Shown: piece by piece, positions 1-12,300 of the stretch
How positions within the stretch are numbered: position 1 is the first letter of the stretch
How the letters are laid out: the number at the start of each line of letters is the position of its first letter
Assembly: GCA_037013685.1 (NCBI GenBank)
Contig: CM072892.1
Location: 23,007,501 to 23,071,500, forward strand
DNA: 64,000 nucleotides
Reading direction: 5' to 3'
Source: Acridotheres tristis
Taxonomy: Eukaryota; Chordata; Aves; Passeriformes; Sturnidae
Position numbers and translations under genes: made by a program
Notes under the pieces: model-generated
What the model was told of the DNA's origin: nothing
The model's database searches: none
The model's input: the letters and a program-made list of their open reading frames with translations, nothing else

Positions 1-2151
1 AGCCTGTCTGCTTGTGAATGTACTTTGGAGCTGGTCTGACTCAGTGTGGTACCAAAATGGCTGCAGATGCTGCAGCCTTATCACAGGTCCAGCTTGGGGG
101 ATGGATGTCCTGGGGTTAGGGAGGCAAAGCTAAATGGGCAATTATAAACTGCTGTTTCCCTCTGGATCCCACTGCTATTGTATTTTTATCACTATCTCCA
201 GGCAATCTCACCTCCCAAGGTCTGTAAGACTCTTCCTCCTGCCAATCTAGCCTCTACAAGGTATTTCAGCAGCTGATGTGAATGATTATTGGCCTGCTAT
301 GGATTTCAGATGCCACCCATGACAGCTCTTGCTCTTCAGCAGAGTACTGTCCTTGCTCTGCTGCAATGATTGAAATGAGCTTCAAATATAAGCAACTTGG
401 TAGTTCATCACTTTTTCTATAAATATTTTCCTTTGCGTTGCACTTCCTCTTGCTTCCTTCAGCCCATAGGTGGTATATTTTGTAAAGTTTGATAATAATT
501 TTTTTGGCTGATCTATTTCTTCAGAGAGCAGGGTAGCATGTGTTTAGCACCACAGGTGTCTTCCAGATTGTGTTTTTTCTCTTTCTGCGGTTTGATACAG
601 TAACCTCAGCATAGCCCTCAGCTACTCTACTCACACTTAGATTCGATGTTGTCATTATGCTGGAGGACAATTTGGTTGTGGAAAGTGGTTTTTAAGCTGA
701 CAGCATAAGATTTAGTAGGGCCCAGAACCTGGAGGAGTCATTGCCCTGAGAACATGAGAGCCCAAAGACAGCCATAGGAAATCCATCTTGCTACAGCACA
801 GCTGTTCTGTACCAGGCTTTTTCCTCATCTCTTCAAAGCCTTATCCCAGGGCAGGTCTGAGCAGGAAGGGTGCTTCCCACCTACACAGAGGTTTCTGAAA
901 AATCTCTTGTGGTATGCAGCCTGTGACCTTCTGCAGGCTCCAGCAGTCACTTTAGGACTGCTCATTGTATTCCCCGACAGAGGACTCCATCCCTGAATGG
1001 GTGTCGTAGCTCTACCAGCACAAAAAACAAGGCAAATGTGGCCAGCAAGTGACATTAATTGTGCTTCAAAGCCCATGGCAGCCCTCTGGGAAGTGGAGTT
1101 ATGATACCATCAAAACATAGCTGTGGCGTAGGTGCCTGAAACTGTTCTCCTGGCAGCTCAATGCAACCTTGGCTCATATCCCAGAGCAGCATCTCTCCCA
1201 TTTTTCCCTGTGACAGGTTGTTCCTGGGGATCTCCTTACCTTTACCTCCCATTTCCTGGTAATTTTCTCCCACTACTCATCAGATTTTGATATAATTTGA
1301 GTATTTTGCCATTGCAACAGAGACAATGGTCCATTAGCATTGTCCTGGGTGTGCTCACTGTCCTCCAGACCCACCCCAACAGACTGCAAGCAGCCCCCAA
1401 AACAGCCTGGCTGACCACATGGGGCAACAACAAGGCTGAAATGGTGGAGAGGGCTGGTCTGACCAGAGGAACTGACATCATCCCAGAGCCAAGACACTTC
1501 CCCTGGCCAAGTGTAATGGACTGAGTCTATAAAAGCTGCAGCTTCTGCCCTCAAAAAACTGAGGTTGTCCTCAATGAGTTGACACTAGTTCATTCCCTTA
1601 ATCCCCTGCAGTTTTTGCCCCCAGCTCATCCATTTTTGTATTACATCTCTTGTGCAACATTATCCCTTCACCTCTGACACCCCAAACTGCCAATCTCCAG
1701 ATCTCTGTTTTGCAGAGTGAAGGGTCAGTGCTAGCTCTGGTCCCTGGCAAGTACAGACAAACAGAGTCTTGGTGACACATGGGCTGGGCTGGGTGATGTT
1801 GGCTGAGTGGCTTGGGCTGCCAGAGCTGATGTTCATGCCCGACTAGCGAGGATTTGCACATCAAAACTTTTGTTGGGAGGATGCTGAGGGGGTCACAGGG
1901 TTATAGAAAAAGAATCCAAGGTCTTTCTGTGGAGAGACAGAAATGGAAATTTTGACCTTGTCTGAAGATCAGAAATGGGCTGAAGAGCCTGGTTTGACAA
2001 TAATGAGCTGAGAGCAGAAGAATGGCCTCTATGGAGGTTCCTGCCCTCAATTTATCCATTTTCTTTCTACTGAAATCATGGCAGTCCTGGGGATGACAGC
2101 TCCAAAGCCCATCTCAATTTGTCACTTGAATGAAGTATTTGATTTGAGAAT

Positions 2152-2174
2152 TATTGTTGTTGTTGTTGTTGTTA
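2152..2174. repeat. Short (TTG)n microsatellite
   Basis: About six uninterrupted TTG/TGT units inside an AT-rich stretch. Simple sequence with no coding context. Confidence 0.7.
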
Positions 2175-3807
2175 TTTTAATATTTGAAGGCTGATAATGC
2201 CTTTGACACTAGGACAGAACTTATGAGCAAGGCAAGTTCCCATCCCGAGGCTTTGGGAGCACAATTCCAGCTTCCAGTTAGTCACAGGACATCAGAATTC
2301 TGCTCTTAATGAAAAACGATATGACGCATATGTGGTATGAGTCATTATAATGTTAACTACAGTTACTTCAAGCCCAGACATTGCCAGAATTGCTTTCCTC
2401 CCTGAAGATGATTCATGTGCCTCATGTGTGACAGCTCAGTCATTTTTTTGCTTATTCGAGTGAATTTCAAGGGTTTGGGGGGCAAAGTCCTTCTGTTCCT
2501 GTTTGGCAAGTTGAATTTCCTTAATATGTTCACAGTCAGCTTCTCAGAGATTTGATACCAAAAATGAGGAAAGAAAGAGAAATCAAGAGATTTGAAGGTC
2601 TGTGTGCAGGGGTTTGCACCAGGAGGCTGCCATGGTATAAAGTCCACTCCCCACTACAGCCATGAAGTGGAGGCTGCCCTCAACTGCTCATGAGTTGAGC
2701 CCCAGGGGAGGGCAGAGGGATGCTAAAGGTTCTGCAGGAGACTACAGGATCTCAAAGACAGGGATGCAGCCCACCACTGCCCTTCTGAGCCAGCAAAGGA
2801 CTGAGAACAAATGGAGAAGGTCCCTGTGATGCTCACACAGCTGCTTGCTGATGTTTTCATCCTAACCCTGCTGCCTGCCTTTCATCTGGGGCTTCAGCAG
2901 CCTGGTAAAGCTTCGTTTCCAGAGTCATTGCCTCCTGCTAATAGCTGCATAAGGAGGTGCCCAGGGATCACTCTGCCAGTCTCTAAAGAGGGTTTATTCA
3001 GCAATTAGCCAGTGGGAGACCTACTATCATGCAAGTGATGGCCACCTCAGGTAGTAGCTGTATTTCCTGGGGTTGGACTTAAACCCTCTGCCACTACATC
3101 ACAGCATGGGGACAGTCTGAGAGCCCCCAGCTACTGTGGCTGTCCATATCCCCATGTGCATAGGCTGGGACACATCCTCGCTCAGCATGGGGGTTTTTGG
3201 GCAGAGCAGGACAACTCTGAAAAATGAGAGGGAGCAGAAAAAAACAGTAAGTAGAAGAATCTTTAATGAAGTGAAGCAGCACAGTCCAGGCCCTTGTAAG
3301 AGAGCAGGATTGAACCTGGTTGTCTCAAAGCCAGCTGTGGGACATGAGGATTTTTCTCTTTGTCATCTCTGAAAACATGGCTGAGTCCTGCTGTTTGCTC
3401 TGTGCCCTCCAAGGCCCTAGGGACTAGTGGCTGCAGTCTGTACCAGCAGCGGAAGCAGCCCTGGTAACAGGAAGGCTGGATCACATCTGTCAGCCATTGA
3501 CCTCACTTCTTTCACAATCAGAGATGGGCAAGATTTGCCAGGCAACCACATGTTACGGACTTCTACTCTTGGGAAGAATTATGTCAAAGTGAAGTCTTCA
3601 GTTTATGATTTAAATTCAACATAATAGGATGCAGAAATGCACAGACAGGCCTCAAACGCTCTGCCCTGTCCCAAGCACATCTACATTTTTACAGCTGAAG
3701 CTCGCTGAGCTTTTTTTGTTTCAGGTTACATGGGAGTACAGATTTGAGGTCGTGTGGTTTTCCCCCTTTATTTTCTTCTTAACTCAGAGTTTTACCTTCA
3801 GCAGTTG

Positions 3808-3876
3808 CAGAATCACAGTGAATCAGGCTGGTAGGACTGCTCTGAGGTCATCCATGGTGGACAAGTAGTCCCACCA
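3808..3876. repeat. Possible degraded CR1 retroposon 3' fragment
   Basis: The stretch has the order 'AGAATCACAG', then 'GGCTGGTAGGACTGCTCTGAGGTCATCC'-like spacing, typical of the 3' end of avian CR1 elements read in reverse, followed by a pyrimidine/purine-mixed tail. It is short and diverged, so the call is tentative. A RepeatMasker search with an avian library would settle it. Confidence 0.35.
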
Positions 3877-6800
3877 GCTCAGCATTTTTAAGGGACTGTT
3901 ATCTTTCATGGCCATATTTACCACAAAGCTCTGGCTGCGGGTGAAAACAGCCAAAGCATATGGAGCAGCTATTCTGGGTTTAGAGCTGCTTTGCTTTTCC
4001 AGAGCAATGCAAAGCAGCTAGACAGCACACAGGGTTCCCTTCCATATCCCACTCGTCCTCCAGATGTCTGCTATTTCCCTGAACATATCCCCTATATGAA
4101 GTGACTGCACTCATACACACCACCTCCTTCTCCCTCCTTGCCCCCTTCATATCCTGTAAAATCCCACACTGCTCCCCAGCTCTCCCAGCCTACACTGCAG
4201 CTGGCTCTGGTCCAGGAGCATCAGCTCTGATGGGGACATTTGGAATTCATGGAGGTCTCTTGCCCTCATGAGGACTTGCCCTTTTTCATAATGACCTCCA
4301 TGTCCTGTCCTCCTAAGGCAACTGTCCAGGAGAATGGGAGTTTCTTATGCTGGGAGGAGTTGGAAATTCTGCCACATGCTTTAGGCATCCAGCAAGATTT
4401 CATAGCTGGAGCAAGGAAAAGGTCACACTGGATGTCTATTCACAGCATGTCAACTAGGAGCTTAATTACTGCAGAATTCAGGTGCTTTCCAAAAGTACCT
4501 CCTTCTTCCATCCATCGTGTGCCAAAGAACAGTGCTGATACCTGAATACTGCTTCAGCACCTCTCACAAGGGGTAAGAGGCCCCTCTTTGACATGGCTAC
4601 ATAAGACATTCAGGGCCGTGGGTGATGGGGAGCAAGGGAGGGATAGGAAGGGATTCCCTGTGGATTTTACTGCACTGAAGTATTTTAATCTCCAGCCTCC
4701 TCAGAAGACAATGTTTGCTAAGAAGGAAGAAAATTACACTAATTCCAGAATGATGCTATTCATATATATTGCAAACACAGGCTTCTCAGAAGCTTTAACT
4801 ACATGTGAGGTTGAAGTTATCTGTGTTATCAGGTGCTATTCACATCATATCAGAGTCCTGACAAGATCTGATGCTCAATGCTATGTTTCATAAGGGAACT
4901 GTATCTTATGCGTTGTTTAGTGCTGCGTCCTAAATGGCCAGACTTCCTCATTAACACTTTCAAAACTTCATTCTGCCCTCCAGGGCTTAATGCTTCATTT
5001 TTACAGAAGACTTGGGTTTTTTTAACTGTATTTTTCATAATAAATGATCTGAATCTGTCTTTTAATTGAAAAACCTCATCTTATCCATTACAGCTGAATC
5101 ATTACCAACATAGTACTGTAATATTTTTATTATTTTCTGCATCCCTCTATGAAAGCAATCTGACAGCATGTTCTTGGTTTTTTCCTCACCACTGTACATT
5201 AACCAGATGGTTTTCCCTCTATTGTCCACAGATACACCCACGTAATTTTTTTCCTTCATGCTTCCAGTTAATTTAGAAATCACTAGTGATTATGAAGCAC
5301 TGAAGTTGTTCCTTCCAATATGTTTTACCTTCCCCCTGTCCACGCTTAATTTCTTCTCCCATCATGCTGCCCAATTAATTAGCTTTGGCTCAACCCTCTG
5401 AAACTTCTCTCTTGTCTCTAGATTTCACTAATCTGATCATTTTTAATAGCTGCAATTATAACTTTATTCTGCTCGGTGCTCCCCTCAGCCATCATAAATA
5501 ACTACTTCAAATCTCACCCCACACCTTGCTGGCACAAGGTGCACTGAGTGCCTCTGACAAATGAGTCCTGCCTGGTGTTGTCTTGTCCTGCTGATGCAGT
5601 CACCTGAGCAAGAATGACCAGTGGTCAAGAGTAGTTTGTTTCCCTTTCATTGTGTTTTTACTCTCTGTTTCTGTTTCTTTGAGGATGCTCTGCAGCTGAG
5701 CCCTCACCTTTGCAGAGACCTTCCAGTTTTCGGGTGTTTTTAGTAGTGTCTGTCCATTTCTGGCGCAAAATCTTTCATCTCAGCACTTTGCTTGTGATTG
5801 TTTGGCAGTAGTTCAGGCTTTTAGTCTTGAGTGATCTGCGGGCTTTTTTTGGCCGTCAATAAAGTAATGTTACCAAATTTGTCATGGCATATTTATCTGT
5901 TGCTATGTCTGTAGTTAAATGAAGCATGTGAAGCTCAGAACGTATTGGCAGGCAGATTTTGATGTTTGAGAGAACATAATCAAAAACAAAACCCCACCTT
6001 TCCATGCCAGGCAGGCCTGGAACACAAGTATAGCCTTTTCTTCTTGTATCTTATGTCTCCAGCAACATTTTTTCTAATTATTTCTTGAAGAGGTGCATCA
6101 TTTGGATTGTATAACAAGTCCAAAGGGATAGTGCATCAGCTAATATTTAATGTAATGAGATCTCATTTCCTTCTGCTGGATGGGTTCTCAACACAGTCTC
6201 CCTTGCAGCTGAGAGCAAAGGGCCATTTTGATATCCATTTTCATTTCATTCATCCCAGTGGATGCATAAATACAACAAGAAGTTTCAGTGGAGTGGGAGG
6301 GTCTGTGCATTTTCCTACATTTCCTTCAGAGTCTATCCCTTTTCTTTTTCTGGGCAGGAAAGTTTCCAACTGGCAGCTTATCCTCAGTGCCCCAGAAGTA
6401 TTTTATCTCTGGCTGACTCTTCTAGGTCACACAGCCTTTTGCCTCATGTCACCTCCCAGGACACTGCCCATCTCTAATCTGGACTGAATGACTGTGGTTA
6501 TAAAAGCAGAGCCCCAAACCACATCACTTGGGCTGATATGCACCATACCTCCACAAGCATGCACGTATCTATGTACGCATACATTTCTCTCAGAGCTACT
6601 TGAGGTCGGAGAGGCTTTGATTTGGGATGCTAATGTCACCTTCTCATTGTTAAAGCATGAGAAACAGTGCTGCAGCTCTGCAGCTAAGCAGTGTATCTGT
6701 AAAAGTTGGTGAAGGCTAATCCTCTGCCTGGCCAGGCAACTGCTGCACCTGCACATTACTCCAGGGGTATGTGTGGCTCTGCTGAAGGATGGAGCAGCCA

Positions 6801-8879
6801 TTCTCAGCTGATGGAAGGAACTGGCCAGAACTGTGCAGGGACAGCTGTGGTGGAGGTGACTATGCACACCACTGTGGCAGTGTTGCCTCTGTGACCTATC
6901 CTCCATGTTCCCAGCCTTCTGCATGTGGAAAAGCTAAAAAAGCTCGATGGGCCTCAACAAGCCATGGATGAAGATGCTTCATACAGCAACTGAGTTTTTT
7001 TTTCACGGTCCCTCAGGACAGGGAGAGGTGGGGTTTTGAGCCTGTCTTGCTTCCCTGTCACTCCACAGCCCCTCCAAGAGGCTGTCCTTGAGGAATGAGG
7101 CCTCTTTGCATTTAATTACCCCATGCTGGCTGGATAGGGCTGCATGGGATCTCATAATTGAGGCAAGCAGCAGGACTGAGAAGGAGGCAGTCAGTGGTGA
7201 CCACATCCCCAGGAGCTCCCAAGGACATGAGTGGGACCCTTATGGGGATTTTGACATGGGGAAGGCAATTGCCATCAAACCTCATTGTTCCCACCCATGT
7301 GACAGCAAGTCCCACTGATTCCCCTGCTTCCTCATAGGGCTGCAGCTCACCCCACACTATACCTTGAAGTGTGTGCAGCCAGAACTTTACTTCACACCTG
7401 ATGGGACTTTGCTGCAGCTGGAGTCATCAGGGCCGAAGAAACCCCTACAAGTCATCCACTCTATCCCTGTGTCCCAAGTCACATCCTGAGGCCACTTCCA
7501 AAGTATTCTTCTAATCTGGATTGACAGACCTGGGATGGCAGAGATGCAAAACTTCCTTTACTGCACCCCTAGCCCTTACCTGTCTGTCCCACTTCCTAGG
7601 GACATGGAGACAACTATTTCCTTCTTAGATTCCCCGCAAGCTATGGTGGCTGGGTCTGCCACAGGACCTGTTTTCCCTGGAGATCACTCTGTTGATAGCA
7701 GCAGCTTTTGTGCCCTGGCTGACATCCTCAAAGACAGCTTCCCTGCTGAGACCCCCAGCCTGGGGCTTGCATTCTGAGCTCAAATCCTCCCCAGACCTGC
7801 TGGGGGTTGCCAACAGTGAGACACAGAGATTACCCCCAGGGAGGGAAAGCTGGCCACCTGTCACTGCTTTTATAGGGAATACATGCACTTCAGTCCTGTT
7901 GTTAGCCCACTTAATTCAGTCCTCTTAGCTTTGCAAAAGGGTGTCTCTGCTGCTATTAGAAAAATGTGCAGCTATCTGAGAGCTGGAGCAGAGGGGAGGC
8001 TGCCCTGCCCATCTCCTTCCCTAGCCAGTGCCCCAGCCCCTCTGGTAATGGGACCTTGAGACCCAGCTGCCCTGGTACATAGCCCATCAGCTGTCAATTC
8101 AGCTCCTGGAAGAAGCTGAGAAGTGTTAGAGACAAGCCCGGACCTCCAAGTCGCATTGTCCTGAGAAGACACGGCGTAGTCCCAAGGGAGCCTCACTGTG
8201 GGCGGCAGAGGATGACAGCTGGTAGTATTGCTGGTGGACACGGGTGGCTGTGGATCGCACCTGGGTGTGCCTGTCACAGGCTGCTCCTGGCAAAGCAGCC
8301 CTGAGGACGGGTGAAGGCAGGCGGCTCTCTGCCGCTAACGCGGGTCGCTGTGGCTAGACCAGGCTCCAGCCGTGTGTATCTGCCAACAGTCGTCTCGGTG
8401 CTGGGTGGTCCTGAGGTGGGGAAAACTATTAGGGGGGCATTTACGGAGTTCAGGAATAGCAGGGCATCGGTGCAGGTCTCAGGGAGCTGCCGGAGAGTGA
8501 GGGAGCATCACGAGCTCCCTGCACGTTTGGGGGACTGGGGGTGAAAAGGGCTCAGGAAGAATGGGCTGTTGGGGCTGTGGTGTTGACTCTTGCCGTGCTG
8601 GTGCAAACCCGGGTTACCTCCGCTAATCGGAGTGATGCCCAGATGTGTGTGGGGCAAATCAGCCTGCCACCCTGGTCCTCACGGAGCAGGGCAGAAAAAT
8701 ACCTGACTGAGCCAGCAAAAGAGCTGGCTGTCCCTGGGGGGCAGCCCGCAGGCCGGGCTGCCTGTCCCCTCAGCACTGTGTCGGGCAGCGAGAAATCGCT
8801 TTTATCCTATTCCTTTAAACTCTGCTCGCTGGCACCGGCTCTTTCCCTTGCTGGGGGAGTGGGAAGGGCTGTGCCCTGG

Positions 8880-9330
8880 GAAATGCAGCGATCCGAAGAG
8901 AAAGGAGAGAGTTTGTGCCGTGTTATCGGAAGCAGCAGGAGAAGCAGTCACGTCGGGAGCAGCGGCGCGGCTCCCCTCAGCCAGCCCTCGAGCCGCTGAT
9001 CGCAGCGGCGGGCGAGCGCGGCTCTGCGGGCGCGGAGGTGAAGCGCGGTCCGGCCGCAGCCCGAGCGCTGCGCCGCTCCCCTCCGGCACCGCGCTCCGCC
9101 GCTGCGCTGCTGCACTCCGGCACCGGCCGGGGCTCCGCCGCTCCCGCCGCTCCTCACAGCCACGGCCGGGCCCGCCGCAGGGCCGCCGGGCGCCCACCCG
9201 GCCACAGGCCGCGCCGGGGCCGCCGAGCCGCTGCCGGCCGCCGTCATGCCAGCCGCCGCCTCTCCACTCCTGCCGCCGGTGCTCCAACTTGGCGGGTGAG
9301 CCCTTCCTGGACACGCAGGTAAGGACCCGC
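8880..9330 (+). promoter_or_regulatory. SYNDIG1L: CpG island, likely SYNDIG1L promoter
   Basis: A sharp rise in G+C and CpG density compared with both flanks. It ends at a consensus splice donor on the + strand. This is the only CpG island between the left edge and the SYNDIG1L coding exons that is followed at once by a strong donor, so I assign it as the promoter and first exon of that gene. No TATA box is evident. The start of transcription cannot be fixed from sequence. Confidence 0.55.
9100..9318 (+). other. SYNDIG1L: Candidate SYNDIG1L 5' UTR exon 1
   Basis: The 3' boundary is a textbook donor, GCAG|GTAAGG, with GT at 9319-9320. A second possible donor, GGCGG|GTGAGC, lies upstream with GT at 9296-9297. 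The 5' boundary is arbitrary within the CpG island. If spliced to 20613, the message gains a leader of unknown length before the start codon at 20637. A short upstream reading frame (9246-9299, 17 codons plus stop) lies inside this exon. Transcript data are needed to confirm it. Confidence 0.45.
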
Positions 9331-12300
9331 ACACAGCTCTCGGGTGGGGGCACTCCCGCTGGCTCCCGGGCGGTCGGCGTTCCCGAGGGGTCCGGGAGCG
9401 CGTCCCCAGCGTCCCCAGGCTGCTCTGGTGGGATGGCAGCACGTCCCCAGGGAAAGGCAGCCTCGCGCCGAGCTCGGGTTGGCGCTAGGGGGGTCAGAAA
9501 ATACGTTCGGGGATGTAAAGATGAAAGGCTACAACCCGGAGAAACCAGGACAAATTACCTCGTCAGAGGCTCTGGGGTGGCCAAAATGTAAGGATTTCAA
9601 CCCAAAGTTTTGGAGGCCAGATATATCGGAGCAATTGCAATGACACCTTGGACTCAGCCTGCCTTCGGGACTCCCTCCCCGAGTGGCATCTCAGCCGCCG
9701 GCTGAAGTTTGGGGGTGGTTTTCCTTCTGAGAAGCCTCAGCAGCCGGAGGGAGCCACGCCACTGCCGGCCATCCCCGGGATGCAGCTGGGCAGGGGAACA
9801 GCCCGACAACCTCGGTAGATACAGTTATTGACTTGTACCAACGACACGGCTTCCCTGAGCAGCACCATCTCCCTATAGCCCTGAGGATGACCTCGCATTT
9901 TGTGTCTGGGGGAAAAAGCCACTCGTTCGGGAGTTTCAGTGGGAAGCACTTTCCTTCTCTACCCAGTGCCTTTTTATAATTCCTTCTCCGAAGCTGCTGC
10001 AGGTTTCACAAAAGCCATGCTGCTCTCCCAAACCCATTTAACTGGGCTGCTTCCTTCGCTTCTGAAAAAGATAAATTCCCCTTTCATTTAGCTTGGAACT
10101 GCCACCGGTAAAAACCTTTTTCCCAGGAAGAAGGTAGCACTATGTAAATACCAAGGAAAACCAGAGAAATGGGGTCTGAGCCTGCCTGCCACGCGCAAAG
10201 AAAAAAATATCTCTGAGGGATAGTTGCTGGTTACTTTGTAGATTGTCAGGAGAAGAAATTACCCGAGCCAAAATGCAGTGACTGCATTTCTCTGGCAAAA
10301 GTTTTTTGTGTCATAAAAACCTCTGGCAGAGCTAAAGCTTTGGGGAGCTGAATCCACTTCACTTTGTCTCCCTGAGCCACCATCAGAGGCAGGTAATAAA
10401 CACCACTATTAAAGAATGAGTAATTTGCTGCAGCTCTAGCACGGTGAATTTGTACAGCAGATCCCTGCTTTTGCACGGTACCCAACTCCTTCCTGCCCTC
10501 AGCCCAGCCTGCAGCCATCACCATCACTTGCAGAAAAAATTGGCCATTAAAATCTCCCTCTAGCACCAACAAGCTCCCTGGAACAAGGCCCAAAAGGGCT
10601 AATCCTGCCTGGCCCGGGAGCTTGTGGCAGAGCAGTCTGTGGACCCCTGGCACGGGCATGGGCACTTCAGGCTGTTTTGGTTTGTCTGCTCCCCTCACAG
10701 CCCTTCTGCTTGTGTTGGGATGTACTCATATCTTTCCAGGACCATCTTTGACTTCACTCTGTAGTCCAAAGCTCTGCTCTTTCTGCCCCCCTTTTTCTGC
10801 CTAGTTTCTAAAGTTCTGGACCTGAGCCTGTGACTGGCAGGCACCACTTGCAGGAGCTGCAACTCCATTGCTGCTTTCAGGGTGGTAATTTCAGGCAAAG
10901 TCTTCAGAAAGAATTTCTCGATTTGGAGATGGGCAAATGATTGACTTTTCTGAGAGAAGGGCCAAGGCACAGCATTAGACAGGAAAAAAAAATCCGTTAC
11001 AGGTTTCCTTCAGATTGCTGTTTCTGTCAAGTGAAAAAGGCAGCAAACCAAACACTTTGTTCAGCCTGGAAGGGAAGGCTGCAATGATCCCCAGTGTTTC
11101 TTGTGTGCATCACTTAAACCAGCTTCCTTTTGGAGTGAAACACTTCAGGTATATTTTGAAAACCAGAGTTGGTCACAGGATTTGTCCCCATGCTATATGT
11201 CTGGAAGCTCAACAGCTGGTGTGAAAAATTGGCCCAAGGCACATCAGAGATTAAATGCCATGTGTGACAGCCACACTGGTGCTGCTCCTGAGCTGGGCAG
11301 AAGTTTCTCTGCAAACCCTTCCTGCTCTCCACAACTTCCTTGGTGGCAGGGAAGGACAGAAGGGTGCTGCTGAGGCATGTATCCACCCAGCAGGAGCATG
11401 CTGGGAGGGAAACACCATGAGCAGAATGTTCTCACTCAGCCCACACGGGAGCAAGAGTGCAGCTCACCCAGTGCACAGCTGCCTCTTTCAACACCCTATG
11501 ACTCTGGATGGGTGCAAGAAGCAAGCTGAGTCCTGTTCCAGGAGCCTGGTGTCATGGGCTGGGAGGAGAAACGGGCCAGGAAGAAATGGAAAGCTTCCAT
11601 ACAGCAAGTGAAGGAGCAGTCCAGAGAGCCCCTCAGCAAGGCAACTTGACAAGGTCATGGAAAAGAAAACGTGATATTGTTTTGTAGCACCTGTTTCCAT
11701 ATTATACGGAAGAAAATTTAGCACTATCCTTTGCATCATCCTGGAGTCTGATACTGTGGGATGGACAAGAATTGTGGGGTAGCTGGGGGCAGTTGCTGCC
11801 TTCCCTCTCATTATATTCCTGGTGATAGAATAAACCAGTGTGAACTGCCCCTCCTCAAACTCAGAGGGCACATCTCCACTTGAGTATTCTTTGGCAATAT
11901 GGAATTTTGTAATATGAAAAAGACTCTCAACATCTGGTTTGGATTGCACTTTTTGACCCAAGTAATAATTTTAACACCTTGAAGTTTGTCTGGTTCTGCA
12001 GATGTTTGCCAGATGGGAAGATAGCGATCCACTTACTTATTTGCTGGACCAGGAAATCATCTTACTGCTGATAAAAACACACTGATTTTGGAAAGTTAGG
12101 GTTTGGAAAAGTAAGCTAGACAGGTGTCATCTCCACAGCTTAAGTTAATTTTTGAAGAGAGAGCAGATCACTGGCAGATGAATTAAACATCTGAACTACA
12201 GAGGAGCCTTGTGAATCCCCAGGAGAATCAGGACACAGTAAGCAAGGTGGAAATAGCCCTGAGCTGAAGGCAGGGAGACATGGATAAAATAAACAGGGCA

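Larger units (their letters stand above)
1..8880. other. Intergenic, upstream of SYNDIG1L
   Basis: Roughly 50% GC or less, with stops in every frame at short intervals. No run of open reading frame resembles a known family and no exon is flanked by convincing splice sites. A short (TTG)n-like run lies near 2155-2173 and a possible CR1 scrap at about 3808-3876. By synteny with human 14q24 the next gene to the left should be NPC2, but no NPC2-like exon is visible here. Confidence 0.6.

Noticed and set aside
1..8880. Search for NPC2 exons expected by synteny to the left
   Set aside because: No translated segment resembles NPC2; the gene, if present, is beyond the left edge.
8802..9591. Long open frames on both strands over the 9 kb CpG island (up to 247 codons)
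   Set aside because: Arg/Ala/Pro/Gly-rich composition typical of translated CpG islands; they run straight through a strong splice donor.
11488..11961. 157-codon minus-strand open frame in SYNDIG1L intron 1
   Set aside because: No recognisable domain, no splice or promoter context; length is within chance for this composition.
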